Made by a program: the position numbers and the translations under genes. From Microbacterium oxydans (GTDB lineage Bacteria > Actinomycetota > Actinomycetes > Actinomycetales > Microbacteriaceae), in contig NZ_JYIW01000022.1 in the NCBI RefSeq assembly GCF_000956525.1, positions 62,001 to 126,000 of the forward strand: DNA of 64,000 nucleotides. The letters run 5' to 3'. Shown one piece after another: positions 55,362-64,000 of this stretch; the stretch's first letter is position 1; every line of letters starts with the position of its first letter. The notes beneath the pieces were generated by a model. That model saw only the letters and a list, made by a program, of their open reading frames with translations. It searched no databases and was not told the DNA's origin.

Positions 55362-57100
55362 GCCGCGAGCAGGCGGCCGGGACCGCACCCGTGCTGCGCG
55401 TCGAGGGGTTGTCCGTGCGCTATCGCACGGCTCGCGGCCCGGTGGATGCCGTGCAGGACGTGTCGTTCGAGGTGGGCGCAGGCGAGACCGTCGCGATCGT
55501 CGGCGAGTCCGGCTCGGGCAAGTCCACGACGGCGCACGCGATCGTGCGGCTGCTGCCGGCGGCATCCGAGATCCCGAACGGCCGGGTGCGGCTCGGCGAC
55601 GACGACCTCGTGACGGCGACCGGCGCTGAGCTCGCCGCGATCCGTGGCCGCCGGATCGGACTGGTCCCCCAGGATCCGACCGTGAGCCTCAACCCGGTGA
55701 TGCGGATCGGCGCGCAGGTCGCGGAGGTGCTCGTCGTGCACGGGCTCGCCGACCGGCATGCGGCCGCCGATCGTGCGATCGAGGCGCTCGCGCTCGCCGG
55801 TCTCTCCGACCCGGAAGCGCGGGCCCAGCAGTATCCGCACGAGCTGTCGGGCGGGATGCGGCAGCGCGTGCTGATCGCTATCGCCATGATCGCCGCGCCG
55901 CAGCTGATCGTCGCCGACGAACCGACGAGCGCCCTCGACGTGACGGTGCAGCGTCAGATCCTCGATCAGCTCGATGCTCTCCGCGAGCGCACCGGCACCA
56001 GCATCCTGCTCATCACGCACGATCTCGGCGTCGCCGCGGACCGCGCCGATCGCATCGTCGTCATGAATCGAGGGCGCATCGTCGAGACCGGGACCCCGGC
56101 GCAGGTGCTCACGGATCCCCGCGACCCGTACACCCAGCGCCTCATCGCAGCTGCGCCGAGCCTCAGCATCCGGCGCGATGCGGCATCCGATTCCCCGGTA
56201 CTGCCGGCGGATGCTCCGCGGCTGCGGCTGAGCGGCCGACCGGGTGACCCGTTCGCCTCAGGGCAGGAGCAGCCGTCCGAGCCGAAGACGCCGCACGTGC
56301 TCGAGGTCGTCGACCTGGTGAAGGAGTTCGCGCTCCCCCGAGGCTCGGGGGCGGGAAGCCAGCGCGCCGTGGACGGCGTCTCCTTCACGATCCCCCGGGC
56401 GCAGACGCTCGCCCTGGTCGGCGAGTCAGGCTCCGGGAAGACGACGACGGCGCGACTCGCGCTGCGGCTGACCGACCCCACTGCCGGATCCATCCGACTC
56501 GACGGCGAGGACATCACGACGGCGCGCGGATCACAGCTGCGGGAGTTGCGGCGTCGCCTCCAGCTCGTGCATCAGAACCCCTACGCGACGCTCAATCCGA
56601 GGCAGACGATCGAGCAGATCGTCACCGATCCCCTTCGCGCCTTCGGTCTCGGGGATCGGAGGCAGCGGTCGGCGAGGGCTGCAGAGCTGCTCGACGTCGT
56701 GGCGCTCCCGCTCTCGGCGCTGCGCCGGAAACCGGCAGAGCTGTCCGGCGGGCAGCGCCAACGCGTGGCGATCGCACGTGCACTGGCGATCTCCCCCGAG
56801 CTGATCGTGCTCGACGAACCGGTATCGGCGCTCGACGTGCTCATCCAGGACCAGATCCTGACGCTGCTGACCGGACTGCAACGCGAACTCGGCGTGACCT
56901 ACCTGTTCATCTCCCACGACCTGGCCGTCGTGCGGCAGATCGCGCACCGGGTCGCCGTCATGCGCCGCGGTCGCATCGTCGAATCCGGCGCAGCCGACGA
57001 GGTCTTCGACCGCCCGCGGCACGAGTACACACAGGCACTGATCGACGCGATCCCCGGTCGCGCCGCGGCCGAGCTCCCCCTGACATCCCTCCACCCCTGA
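55358..57100 (+). CDS. Fused DppD-DppF ABC ATPase
   Basis: 580 residues holding two full ATPase domains: residues 13-260 (Walker A GESGSGKST, signature LSGGM, Walker B LIVADEP) and about 313-570 (Walker A GESGSGKTT, signature LSGGQ, Walker B LIVLDEP). Both contain the oppD/F C-terminal region (DPRDPYTQRLIAAAP, RPRHEYTQALIDAIP). It therefore replaces the usual two separate proteins of peptide/nickel importers. All catalytic motifs look intact. Confidence 0.95.
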   Translation: MSREQAAGTAPVLRVEGLSVRYRTARGPVDAVQDVSFEVGAGETVAIVGESGSGKSTTAHAIVRLLPAASEIPNGRVRLGDDDLVTATGAELAAIRGRRIGLVPQDPTVSLNPVMRIGAQVAEVLVVHGLADRHAAADRAIEALALAGLSDPEARAQQYPHELSGGMRQRVLIAIAMIAAPQLIVADEPTSALDVTVQRQILDQLDALRERTGTSILLITHDLGVAADRADRIVVMNRGRIVETGTPAQVLTDPRDPYTQRLIAAAPSLSIRRDAASDSPVLPADAPRLRLSGRPGDPFASGQEQPSEPKTPHVLEVVDLVKEFALPRGSGAGSQRAVDGVSFTIPRAQTLALVGESGSGKTTTARLALRLTDPTAGSIRLDGEDITTARGSQLRELRRRLQLVHQNPYATLNPRQTIEQIVTDPLRAFGLGDRRQRSARAAELLDVVALPLSALRRKPAELSGGQRQRVAIARALAISPELIVLDEPVSALDVLIQDQILTLLTGLQRELGVTYLFISHDLAVVRQIAHRVAVMRRGRIVESGAADEVFDRPRHEYTQALIDAIPGRAAAELPLTSLHP

Positions 57101-57131
57101 CACCCGCCCGCTCCACAGCAAGGAACCCATC

Positions 57132-58751
57132 ATGCGAACCCGCTCCGTCCTCTCCGCCGCGGCAGTGCTCAGCGCTGCCCTCGTCCTGGCCTCCTGCGCG
57201 AGCAGTGCACCCCAGGGATCGACGCCGACCGATACCGACGCGAGTCCCGTCGACGGCGGCGACCTCGTGCTCGCGATCGCGAACGACCCGATCTCGCTCA
57301 ACCCCTCCGGCATCGGCTCCGGCAACGACACCCTGTACGTCACGCGGCAGCTCGTCGACTCGCTGCTCTACCAGAACCCGGAGACGAGCGAACTGGAGCC
57401 GTGGCTGGCCGAGTCGTACACGGCGAACGCCGACGCGACCGTGTTCACCTTCGAGCTCCGCGACGACGTCACGTTCTCTGACGGCACCCCGTTCACGGCT
57501 GAGTCGGTCAAGGCGACGTTCGACGACATCATCGCGGCCGGTGCGCTGAGCCAGTCGGTGAGCTCGTTCATCGGGTACGACCAGACGGTCGTGGTCGACG
57601 ACGACACCGTCGAGGTGCGGTTCTCCTCGCCGAACGCGGCGTTCCCGAACGCGACCGCCGCCGTCGGTCTCGGTATCGTGAGTGCCTCGACGCTCGCGGT
57701 GCCGTTCGAGAAGCGGGCGGACGGCGAGTCGGTGATCGGCACCGGCCCCTTCACGCTCGACACCTACACGAAGGACGTGTCGACCGTGCTCGCGCAGCGC
57801 GACGACTACGCCTGGGCCCCGGCATCGCGGGACAACGACGGCGCCGCGCATCTCGACAGCGTGACCTTCCAGGTCGTGCCGGAGGCGAGCGTGCGCACCG
57901 GTGGGCTCGAGTCCGATCAGTTCGATGCGATCGGCGGCGTGCAGCCGACCGACGTCGCCGTGCTCGAAGCCGCCGGCATTCCGCTGGTGCACAGGGCGAA
58001 CCCTGGACTGAGCTTCGGACTGACCTTCAACGAGGCGAGCCCCATCGCGTCCGACATCGCGGTGCGCGAAGCCATCGCCGCCGGCATCAACGCCGAGGAG
58101 GTGCGCGACACCTCCCTGAACGACCTCTTCAACGTCGGCACCAGCGCCCTCGCCAAGAACACCCCGTCGTGGGCCGATCAGAGCGCCTTCTTCGAATTCG
58201 ACCCCGACCGGGCGGGCGAGCTGCTCGACGACGCCGGCTGGGTCACCGGCGACGACGGCATCCGCGCGAAGGATGGCCAGCGCCTCGCGCTCGACCTGAT
58301 CTGGATCACCAACTTCGGTCCGAATCAGACGAGTCTCGAACTCATCCAGCAGCAGCTCAAGCAGATCGGTGTCGAGCTGAACCTCTCGGGAAGCGTCGTG
58401 CCCGACTTCCTCGAGAAGCAGACTGCCGGCGACTTCGACATCGCGTGGGGCAACCTCTCCCGCGCCGACGGCGACGTGCTGCGCACCCAGTTCTCGAAGG
58501 CGACCACGACCGCCAGGATCGACGATCCGGAGCTGGAGTCGCTGCTGCAGGGGCAGCTCGCAGCCGGTGATCCCGCTGCCCGCACCGAGATCCTCGCCGA
58601 GGCGCAGGCACGCATCGCGAGCCGGTACTACCAGATCCCGGTGCACGAGCTCACCTCGATCCTCGGCATCGGCGCAGGCGTCCACGGCATCACCCTCGGT
58701 GCGGACTCCCGCCTCGAATCGCTCGTGACCGCATGGAAGGACGCAGAATAA
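57132..58751 (+). CDS. Peptide/nickel-type substrate-binding lipoprotein
   Basis: 539 residues of the SBP_bac_5 family. The signal peptide ends in LVLASC (Cys22), so it is lipid-anchored. The family region FELRDDVTFSDGTPFTAESV is clear. From memory, binding proteins of the KPN_01854 type occur beside LLM monooxygenases in the same order as here; this is an unverified comparison. The ligand is probably an organosulfur or related compound fed to the enzymes that follow. Its stop overlaps the next ATG. Confidence 0.93.
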   Translation: MRTRSVLSAAAVLSAALVLASCASSAPQGSTPTDTDASPVDGGDLVLAIANDPISLNPSGIGSGNDTLYVTRQLVDSLLYQNPETSELEPWLAESYTANADATVFTFELRDDVTFSDGTPFTAESVKATFDDIIAAGALSQSVSSFIGYDQTVVVDDDTVEVRFSSPNAAFPNATAAVGLGIVSASTLAVPFEKRADGESVIGTGPFTLDTYTKDVSTVLAQRDDYAWAPASRDNDGAAHLDSVTFQVVPEASVRTGGLESDQFDAIGGVQPTDVAVLEAAGIPLVHRANPGLSFGLTFNEASPIASDIAVREAIAAGINAEEVRDTSLNDLFNVGTSALAKNTPSWADQSAFFEFDPDRAGELLDDAGWVTGDDGIRAKDGQRLALDLIWITNFGPNQTSLELIQQQLKQIGVELNLSGSVVPDFLEKQTAGDFDIAWGNLSRADGDVLRTQFSKATTTARIDDPELESLLQGQLAAGDPAARTEILAEAQARIASRYYQIPVHELTSILGIGAGVHGITLGADSRLESLVTAWKDAE

Positions 58752-59800
58752 TGGCTGATCAGCTCATCCCCAACGCCGGACTCATCCTCGCCGGGAGTCA
58801 TCCCGAAGGCGACCCGAGGGCGGGACTCGAGCAGACGCTGCGCCTGTTCTCCTTCGCAGAGGATCTCGGCTACGACGTCGCCGGCATCCGGCAGCGCCAC
58901 CTCGAACGAGGGATCTCCTCCGCCCTGCCGTTCCTGGCTGCGGCGAGCCAGCGAACGCAGCGGATCCGCCTCGAGACGGGGGTCGTGCCGCTGGGCTACG
59001 AGACGCCGTTCCGACTGGCCGAGGACTTCGGCACGGTCGATGCGCTCTCCGGCGGCCGGATCAACGTCGGGATCAGCACCTCGTCCCCGCACGGCGATCT
59101 GCTCGGCGATCTCGGCCGCGGTGACGCCGCCGCCGAACCGTACGTGCTGGTCGGGCGATTCCTCGAGGCGCTGGAAGGGCACGCACTCGCCGCGGAGCCG
59201 CTCTCGACGCCCTACGGTCCGCAGATCCCTCGTATCGAGCCGCACATCCCCGGCCTGCGTGATCGCGTGTGGCTGGGCGGCGGCTCGGAGCGATCAGTGC
59301 GCTGGGCCGCACAGCACGGTCTCAAGCTGCTCCTCGGCAACCTGAGCGACGCCGGCGGACACGACCGGTTCGAACCGGCTCAGCGGGTGCACCTCGATCT
59401 CTACCACTCCGAGTTCGTCGGCGACGGTGTCCCGACGGTCGGCGTCGAGCGCGTGATCGTGCCGACGACCAGCGCGACCGCCGAGCAGCGCGAGCACTAC
59501 CGGGCCTATGCCGAGGCGCGCGAAGCCAGGACGGCGAGACCCGCCGAGCTCGGCACGCGTCGGGTCGTGTTCCAGCGGGATCTCGTCGGCAGCGCCGAGG
59601 AGATCGTCGACAGGCTGCGCGACGACCCCTCCATCGACGGTCGCACGGAGGTGCGCGTTGCGCTGCCCTACGGCTTCTCGGAGGACGAGTACCGCCAGAT
59701 CTTCTCCGACATCAGGTACGCGATCCTCCCCGAACTCGGCTGGACGCCCGCAGATGCACGCGTCGACGAGCCGCTCATTACCTCGCGTGAAGTCGCATGA
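58751..59800 (+). CDS. LLM flavin monooxygenase, third type (LLM-C)
   Basis: 349 residues. The luciferase-like barrel shows GLILAGSHPEGDPRAGLEQT, RLETGVVPLGYETPFRLAED, ALSGGRINVGIST and RDRVWLGGGSERSVRWAAQHG. It differs from LLM-A and LLM-B in size and motifs. ATG 58751 overlaps the binding-protein stop as TAATG, which ties the enzyme to the transporter. The substrate is unknown. Confidence 0.92.
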   Translation: MADQLIPNAGLILAGSHPEGDPRAGLEQTLRLFSFAEDLGYDVAGIRQRHLERGISSALPFLAAASQRTQRIRLETGVVPLGYETPFRLAEDFGTVDALSGGRINVGISTSSPHGDLLGDLGRGDAAAEPYVLVGRFLEALEGHALAAEPLSTPYGPQIPRIEPHIPGLRDRVWLGGGSERSVRWAAQHGLKLLLGNLSDAGGHDRFEPAQRVHLDLYHSEFVGDGVPTVGVERVIVPTTSATAEQREHYRAYAEAREARTARPAELGTRRVVFQRDLVGSAEEIVDRLRDDPSIDGRTEVRVALPYGFSEDEYRQIFSDIRYAILPELGWTPADARVDEPLITSREVA

Positions 59801-59878
59801 CTTCCGCTGACGCACGGGCAGACGGATCGGCCGAAGCACCGCGAAGCTGGCGACACACCCCGACGAACAGGAGCACTC

Positions 59879-61081
59879 ATGACCGACACTGACCGACTGC
59901 ATCTCGGCGTGGCGCTCGAGGGGGCCGGCTGGCACCCCTCAGCGTGGCGCGAGGAGTCCTCACGTCCGAAGGACCTCTTCACCCCGCAGTACTGGGTCGA
60001 CGTCGTGCAGCAGGCCGAGGCCGCCGGCATCGACTTCGCCACGATCGAGGACTCGTTCGCGGTGCAGTCCGGCCGCCCGTTCGGGCCGGACGAGCGCACC
60101 GACGAGGTGCGCGGCCGCCTGGACGCCCTGCTGATCGCGTCGCGCGTGGCTCCGGTCACCCGACGCATCGGGCTGATCCCCACGGTGACCACGACGCACA
60201 CCGAGCCGTTCCACATCTCCAAGGCGGTCGCCACGCTCGACCACGCCAGCCTCGGCCGCGCCGGGTGGCAGCCCAAGGTCTCTGGACGCTCCGACGAGGC
60301 GCGCCACTTCGGGCGCCGCGACGTCCCCGCGTTCGACGACCTGCAGGACCCGCGCGTGCAGGAAGCCATCTCGACGCTGTTCGCCGAGGCGGATGACGTC
60401 GTGGAGGTCGTCCGGCGGCTCTGGGACAGCTGGCAGGACGACGCCGAGATCCGGGATGCCGCGACCGATCGGTTCCTGGATGCGGACAAGGTGCACACGA
60501 TCGACTTCGATGGCCGGTGGTTCGGGGTGCGCGGCCCGTCGATCACGCCTCGCCCGCCGCAGGGCCAGCCGGTGGTCGCCGCTCTCGCCCACGCCGAGGT
60601 GCCGTACCGGTTCGCCGCGGCATCCGCCGATCTGGTCTTCATCACCCCGCTGCGCATCGAGGACGCCGCCGGCATCCTCACCGAGGTGCGCGCGGCCGAG
60701 ACCGCAGTGGGCCGCGAGGGCGAGCCGCTGCAGGTGTATGCCGACATCGTCGTGTTCCTCGACGGCACCGGTGAGACGGGCACTGCCCGGCTCGAGCGGC
60801 TCGACGGACTCGCGCGTCAGTTGCACTCCGACGCCCGGATCTTCGCCGGCTCGGCCTCGGCCCTGGCCGACGAGATCGCGGCACTCGGTGAGCTCGGCTA
60901 CGCGGGCGTGCGGCTGCGACCAGGCGTCGTGACCGACGATCTCCCGCGCATCGCCGACGACCTCGTGCCAGAGCTGCGGCGTCGTGGACTGCTCGCCGAC
61001 AGCGACGCCGATTCCCTGCGCGGGGTGCTCGGCCTCCCCACCACCGTCCCCAACCGCTACGCCCCGGCACTCGCCGGCTGA
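59879..61081 (+). CDS. LLM flavin monooxygenase, short type (LLM-B2)
   Basis: 400 residues, the same length as LLM-B1. It shares the start (TDRLHLGVALEGAGWHPSAW), the THTEPFHISKAVATLDHASL region and PRPPQGQPVVAALAHAEVPY. AGGAG precedes the ATG. The 78-base gap before it is the largest in this unit. It is probably the partner of LLM-A2. Confidence 0.92.
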   Translation: MTDTDRLHLGVALEGAGWHPSAWREESSRPKDLFTPQYWVDVVQQAEAAGIDFATIEDSFAVQSGRPFGPDERTDEVRGRLDALLIASRVAPVTRRIGLIPTVTTTHTEPFHISKAVATLDHASLGRAGWQPKVSGRSDEARHFGRRDVPAFDDLQDPRVQEAISTLFAEADDVVEVVRRLWDSWQDDAEIRDAATDRFLDADKVHTIDFDGRWFGVRGPSITPRPPQGQPVVAALAHAEVPYRFAAASADLVFITPLRIEDAAGILTEVRAAETAVGREGEPLQVYADIVVFLDGTGETGTARLERLDGLARQLHSDARIFAGSASALADEIAALGELGYAGVRLRPGVVTDDLPRIADDLVPELRRRGLLADSDADSLRGVLGLPTTVPNRYAPALAG

Positions 61082-61099
61082 GTCACATCGGAGCCGACC

Positions 61100-62470
61100 A
61101 TGAGTACGACACCTCGCAAGCAGATCATCCTCGCCGCGTACGTCGGCGGGGTCAACGAGCACACGGCCTGGGAGCATCCGGATGCCGGCAGCCAGATCGC
61201 GTTCGACACGTTCCGCCACGTCGCCCAGACCGCCGAGCGCGGACGGTTCGACTACTTCTTCCTCGCGGAAGGACTCGCGTTGCGCGAGCGCGCAGGTCGG
61301 GTGTTCGAGCACGACATCGCCGGCCGGCCCGACACGCTGCCGGTGCTCGCCGCCCTCGCAGCCGTCACCTCGCACATCGGCCTGGTCGGCACGCTGAACG
61401 CGACCTTCAACGAGCCGTATGAGCTCGCGCGTCAGATCGCGAGCCTCGACCACCTCTCCGGCGGACGCGCAGGCTGGAACGTCGTCACCAGCTGGGATGC
61501 ATTCACGGGGCAGAACTTCCGTCGAGGCGGATTCCTGTCACGCGAGGAGCGCTACGCACGGGCTGAGGAATTCGTCGATACCGTCCGTGAGCTGTGGGAC
61601 TCGTGGGCGGATGACGCCATCCTCGCCGACAAGGCGAGCGGACGATTCCTCCTCGACGACAACGCCGGCGAGTTCGCGCACACGGGTGCCCAGTTCGACA
61701 TCGACGGCACCTTCACCGTCCCGCGCAGCCCGCAGGGGCGCCCGGTGATCGTGCAGGCGGGAGTCTCACCGCAGGGCCGCGACTTCGCGGCGGCGAACTC
61801 CGACCTGATCTTCTCGCCGTTCTCGCGGCTGGCCGAGGCTCAGGAGTTCTACATCGACGTGAAGGCGCGAGCGCGCGGGTTCGGGCGCAACCCCGACGAC
61901 CTGAAGATCATCCCTGGGGCGGGCTTCGTGCTCGGAGATTCCCGAGCGGATGCCGAGGAGAAGGCCAGGTTCATCCAGGAGCAGCAGCTCAGCGACCGTG
62001 CAGTGCAGGTGCAGTTCGAGCAGCTGTGGAACCGCGATCTGTCGGCCTATGACCTCGACGGCCCGCTGCCGGAGATCGAGCCGGATCCCGACGCACCGCC
62101 CATCATCCAGGGCAGGGCGTTCATCCACCAGGATCGGTTCGAGACCGTGCGGCGCTGGCGCGCACTGGCTGAAGCCAAAGGGCTCAGCATCCGCGGTGTC
62201 GCAGCCGAGGTCTCCACCAGGACCGACTACATCGGCACGCCGCAGCAGGTGGCGGACGCGCTCGACGACTTCATCCAGAACGATGGAGCGGACGGCGTCG
62301 TGCTGGGCGGGCACATCACCCCCGGCGGCATCGACGAGTTCGTCGACAAGGTGGTGCCGTTGCTGCAGGAACGCGGTTCGCTGCGCACCGAGTACACGGG
62401 CAGCACGTTGCGCGAGAACCTCGGCCTTCCGATCCCCGAGCGCCGCGGTGCACTCGCGGCGACGGCGTGA
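61100..62470 (+). CDS. LLM flavin monooxygenase, NtaA/SnaA/DszA type (LLM-A2)
   Basis: 456 residues. Motifs match LLM-A1 throughout: AAYVGGVNEHTAWEHPDAGS, GLVGTLNATFNEPYELARQI, LSGGRAGWNVVTSWDAFTGQ and YIGTPQQVADALDDFIQ. GGAG precedes the ATG. Probably a two-component monooxygenase that receives FMNH2 from a reductase not present in this cluster. Confidence 0.93.
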   Translation: MSTTPRKQIILAAYVGGVNEHTAWEHPDAGSQIAFDTFRHVAQTAERGRFDYFFLAEGLALRERAGRVFEHDIAGRPDTLPVLAALAAVTSHIGLVGTLNATFNEPYELARQIASLDHLSGGRAGWNVVTSWDAFTGQNFRRGGFLSREERYARAEEFVDTVRELWDSWADDAILADKASGRFLLDDNAGEFAHTGAQFDIDGTFTVPRSPQGRPVIVQAGVSPQGRDFAAANSDLIFSPFSRLAEAQEFYIDVKARARGFGRNPDDLKIIPGAGFVLGDSRADAEEKARFIQEQQLSDRAVQVQFEQLWNRDLSAYDLDGPLPEIEPDPDAPPIIQGRAFIHQDRFETVRRWRALAEAKGLSIRGVAAEVSTRTDYIGTPQQVADALDDFIQNDGADGVVLGGHITPGGIDEFVDKVVPLLQERGSLRTEYTGSTLRENLGLPIPERRGALAATA

Positions 62471-62480
62471 GGGGTCGACC

Positions 62481-63344
62481 ATGTCCGGGACGACAGACGT
62501 ATCAGCGCTCGACCAGGCCGATCAGGCCGAGTTCGATCGCGAGTGGCAGGAGTGGCATCGCGCTCACGAGGCGCGCCGCGCCGATCCGCACGGATTCCTG
62601 GCGGTCACCGGACTGCACTGGCTGAGCGGCGACCCCCAGCGGATCACCGGCGTGCCCGGGTGGTGGACGACGGGTCCGGGGGGTCCTGTCGTCCACCTGG
62701 CGGGCGATGAGCGGTTGTCGTCGAACGGCCAGCCCCTCAGCGGCCGCCACGAGTTCGGGCCGATCGTCGAGCGCGGCGGGCTGACCGTCGCCTTCGACGG
62801 CGGTGTCGCCGAGGTCGCCAAGCGCGGCGGTCACGACATCGTGCGTCCGCGTCGACCCGACCATCCGTATCTCGCCGGATACGAGGGCACGCCGTCGTAT
62901 CCCGCAGACTCCCGCTGGCGCGTGCCGGCGAGGTTCGTCGAGTACGTCGCGCCGCGGCCCACCGAGGTCGGCGCGGCCGTCGACGGGCTCACCCACGTGT
63001 ACGACGCACCCGGATACCTCGAACTCAGCCTCGACGACGAGACCCTGCGCCTCGTGGCGTTCCCAGCGCATGCACCGGGCGAGCTGCTGCTGCTCTTCTC
63101 GGATGCCACGAGCGGCGTCACCACCTATGCGGCGAACCGCAGCCTGATCGTGCCGGCACCGGGCCAGGACGGTCAGACCGTCGTCGACTTCAACCGTGCG
63201 GTCAACCTGCCATGTGCGTACACGGACTTCGCGACGTGCCCGCTGCCTCCGGCGGAGAACCGGCTGCGGATCGCGATCGAGGCCGGCGAGCAGACGCCGC
63301 TCGCACGCGTGCAGGCGGAGGAAGCGGTGGCCGCGCCGGCGTAG
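62481..63344 (+). CDS. DUF1684 family protein
   Basis: 287 residues with the DUF1684 pattern: an N-terminal EFDREWQEWHRAHEARRADP helix, GFLAVTGLHWLSGDPQRI, and the C-terminal DFNRAVNLPCAYTDFATCPL, then PPAENRLRIAIEAGE. The family has no established activity. It follows LLM-A2 by ten bases, so it belongs to the operon and may handle the product or a toxic by-product. GAGGGG lies before ATG 62481. Confidence 0.9.
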   Translation: MSGTTDVSALDQADQAEFDREWQEWHRAHEARRADPHGFLAVTGLHWLSGDPQRITGVPGWWTTGPGGPVVHLAGDERLSSNGQPLSGRHEFGPIVERGGLTVAFDGGVAEVAKRGGHDIVRPRRPDHPYLAGYEGTPSYPADSRWRVPARFVEYVAPRPTEVGAAVDGLTHVYDAPGYLELSLDDETLRLVAFPAHAPGELLLLFSDATSGVTTYAANRSLIVPAPGQDGQTVVDFNRAVNLPCAYTDFATCPLPPAENRLRIAIEAGEQTPLARVQAEEAVAAPA

Positions 63345-63360
63345 CGCCCGGCTGCACGTG

Positions 63361-63501
63361 GGTGGCGCAGCGGGGAGGTGGCGCAGCGGGGAGGTGGCAC
63401 AGGTGGCCGCATCCCCAGCGCCGAGGCGGCTGTTCGCGCCCCCTCCTGTCGAGCAGGGGGCGCAGATGGCCGCGTCGCGACGAGGGACGCGGCCATCTGC
63501 G
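63361..63501. repeat. Repeat-rich spacer: tandem 16-mers and a 16-bp palindrome
   Basis: GGTGGCGCAGCGGGGA is tandemly repeated at 63361-63376 and 63377-63392, followed by a divergent third unit. CGCAGATGGCCGCGTC (63461-63476) is exactly complementary to 63486-63501. The word GGAGGTGxCxCAGxTGGCCGC appears near 63391 and, inverted, near 63508. The arrangement suggests a small repetitive intergenic element. Confidence 0.7.
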
Positions 63502-63586
63502 ACACCTCCCGCGCTGCCGGGAGCGCCAGAGCCGCGGGGGTTACGCCGTGTTGCCGCATCCGCGTCCACCCGACCGTCCCCCGGGC

Positions 63587-63592
63587 GATACT
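63587..63592 (+). promoter_or_regulatory. -10-like element (GATACT) of the GNAT gene, leaderless
   Basis: It ends six bases before ATG 63599, but differs from TANNNT at the first base. Confidence 0.45.
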
Positions 63593-63598
63593 GACACC

Positions 63599-64000
63599 AT
63601 GCCCGACACTGTCACCGAATGGATCGTCGAAGCCGTCTCGTGGGACGACCCGCGTGCCGAAGCGCTGCGCGCCGACATGGATGCCGAGATCGGCCCGCGA
63701 TACGCCGACAAGCTCGATGGCGTCGCCGCCGAGACGGCCGCTCGGATCGGAACGGCACTCTCGGTGGTCCCGGACTCGATCGTCGCGACGATCATCGTGA
63801 CGGATGCCGCGGGCATGCCGGTCGGTCATGCGGCGCTCCGCACCCTCGGCGGCGCCCTCGCGGATGCGCTCGAGGTCAAGCGCGTGTTCGTCGCTCCCGG
63901 CGCGCGAGGAACCGGTGTGAGCCGTCTGCTGATGGCCGAGCTGGAGCGCATCGCGGCAGACCTCGGGGCTGAGCGTCTGATCCTGCAGACCGGCGATCGG
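63599..64000 (+). CDS. GNAT family acetyltransferase, truncated by window edge
   Basis: 134 codons are visible with no stop before the edge. The start is MPDTVTEWIVEAVSWDDPRA. The acetyl-CoA motif VAPGARGTGVSRLLMAELER is present near 100-118, preceded by the beta-strand DSIVATIIVTDAAGMPVGHA. No substrate can be assigned. Confidence 0.85.
   Translation, partial: MPDTVTEWIVEAVSWDDPRAEALRADMDAEIGPRYADKLDGVAAETAARIGTALSVVPDSIVATIIVTDAAGMPVGHAALRTLGGALADALEVKRVFVAPGARGTGVSRLLMAELERIAADLGAERLILQTGDR

Overview
The window is high-GC actinobacterial chromosome, most like Microbacterium or a close relative in the Microbacteriaceae. The signs are the continuous str-S10-spc ribosomal protein block, menaquinone genes, an IdeR/DtxR-type iron box, many TANNNT -10 hexamers lying 6-7 bases before a start codon, and many luciferase-like flavin monooxygenases. 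The assignment rests on gene content and sequence style; no database comparison was possible.

Layout. 1-15.8 kb (minus strand): the start of secY and, reading against the coordinates, the spc operon (rplN to rplO), the S10 operon (rpsJ to rpsQ), a hairpin-rich gene-free gap of about 0.8 kb, a small MT0933-type protein, and the str operon (tuf, fusA, rpsG, rpsL) with a consensus promoter before rpsL. rpsN (S14) is absent between rplE and rpsH, where a REP-like palindrome sits instead. 15.8-19.4 kb: unknown membrane and soluble proteins and a PadR/HAAS regulatory pair. 19.4-30.3 kb: yajQ, a GntR regulator, a hydrolase, a ferredoxin/NADP reductase and a scattered menaquinone set (polyprenyl synthase, menG, menF, menD) with PPK2. 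30.3-36.4 kb: a DsbA-like thiol protein, a rhomboid-like/MprF-like fusion, arfB, and a divergent MFS/TetR pair.

36.4-45.8 kb is an iron-siderophore locus: an AraC regulator, an iron box, a complete FecBCD-type importer (binding protein, two permeases, ATPase), two exporter-fold ABC half-transporters and a siderophore-interacting flavin reductase, nearly all translationally coupled. The two half-transporters have lost complementary catalytic motifs, so only one ATP site can be built from the pair. This resembles a split IrtAB-type ferric-siderophore importer and is the most interesting system in the window.

45.8-47.9 kb holds a Tat-exported small protein and SelO. 47.9-63.3 kb is a divergent organosulfur-type scavenging locus. 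One arm is GNAT, LLM-B, LLM-A and an FAD/NAD(P)-binding protein; the other is a peptide/nickel-type ABC importer with a fused double ATPase, an LLM of a third type, LLM-B, LLM-A and a DUF1684 protein. The B-A monooxygenase pair is therefore present twice in the same order. The right edge has a repeat-rich spacer and a truncated GNAT gene.
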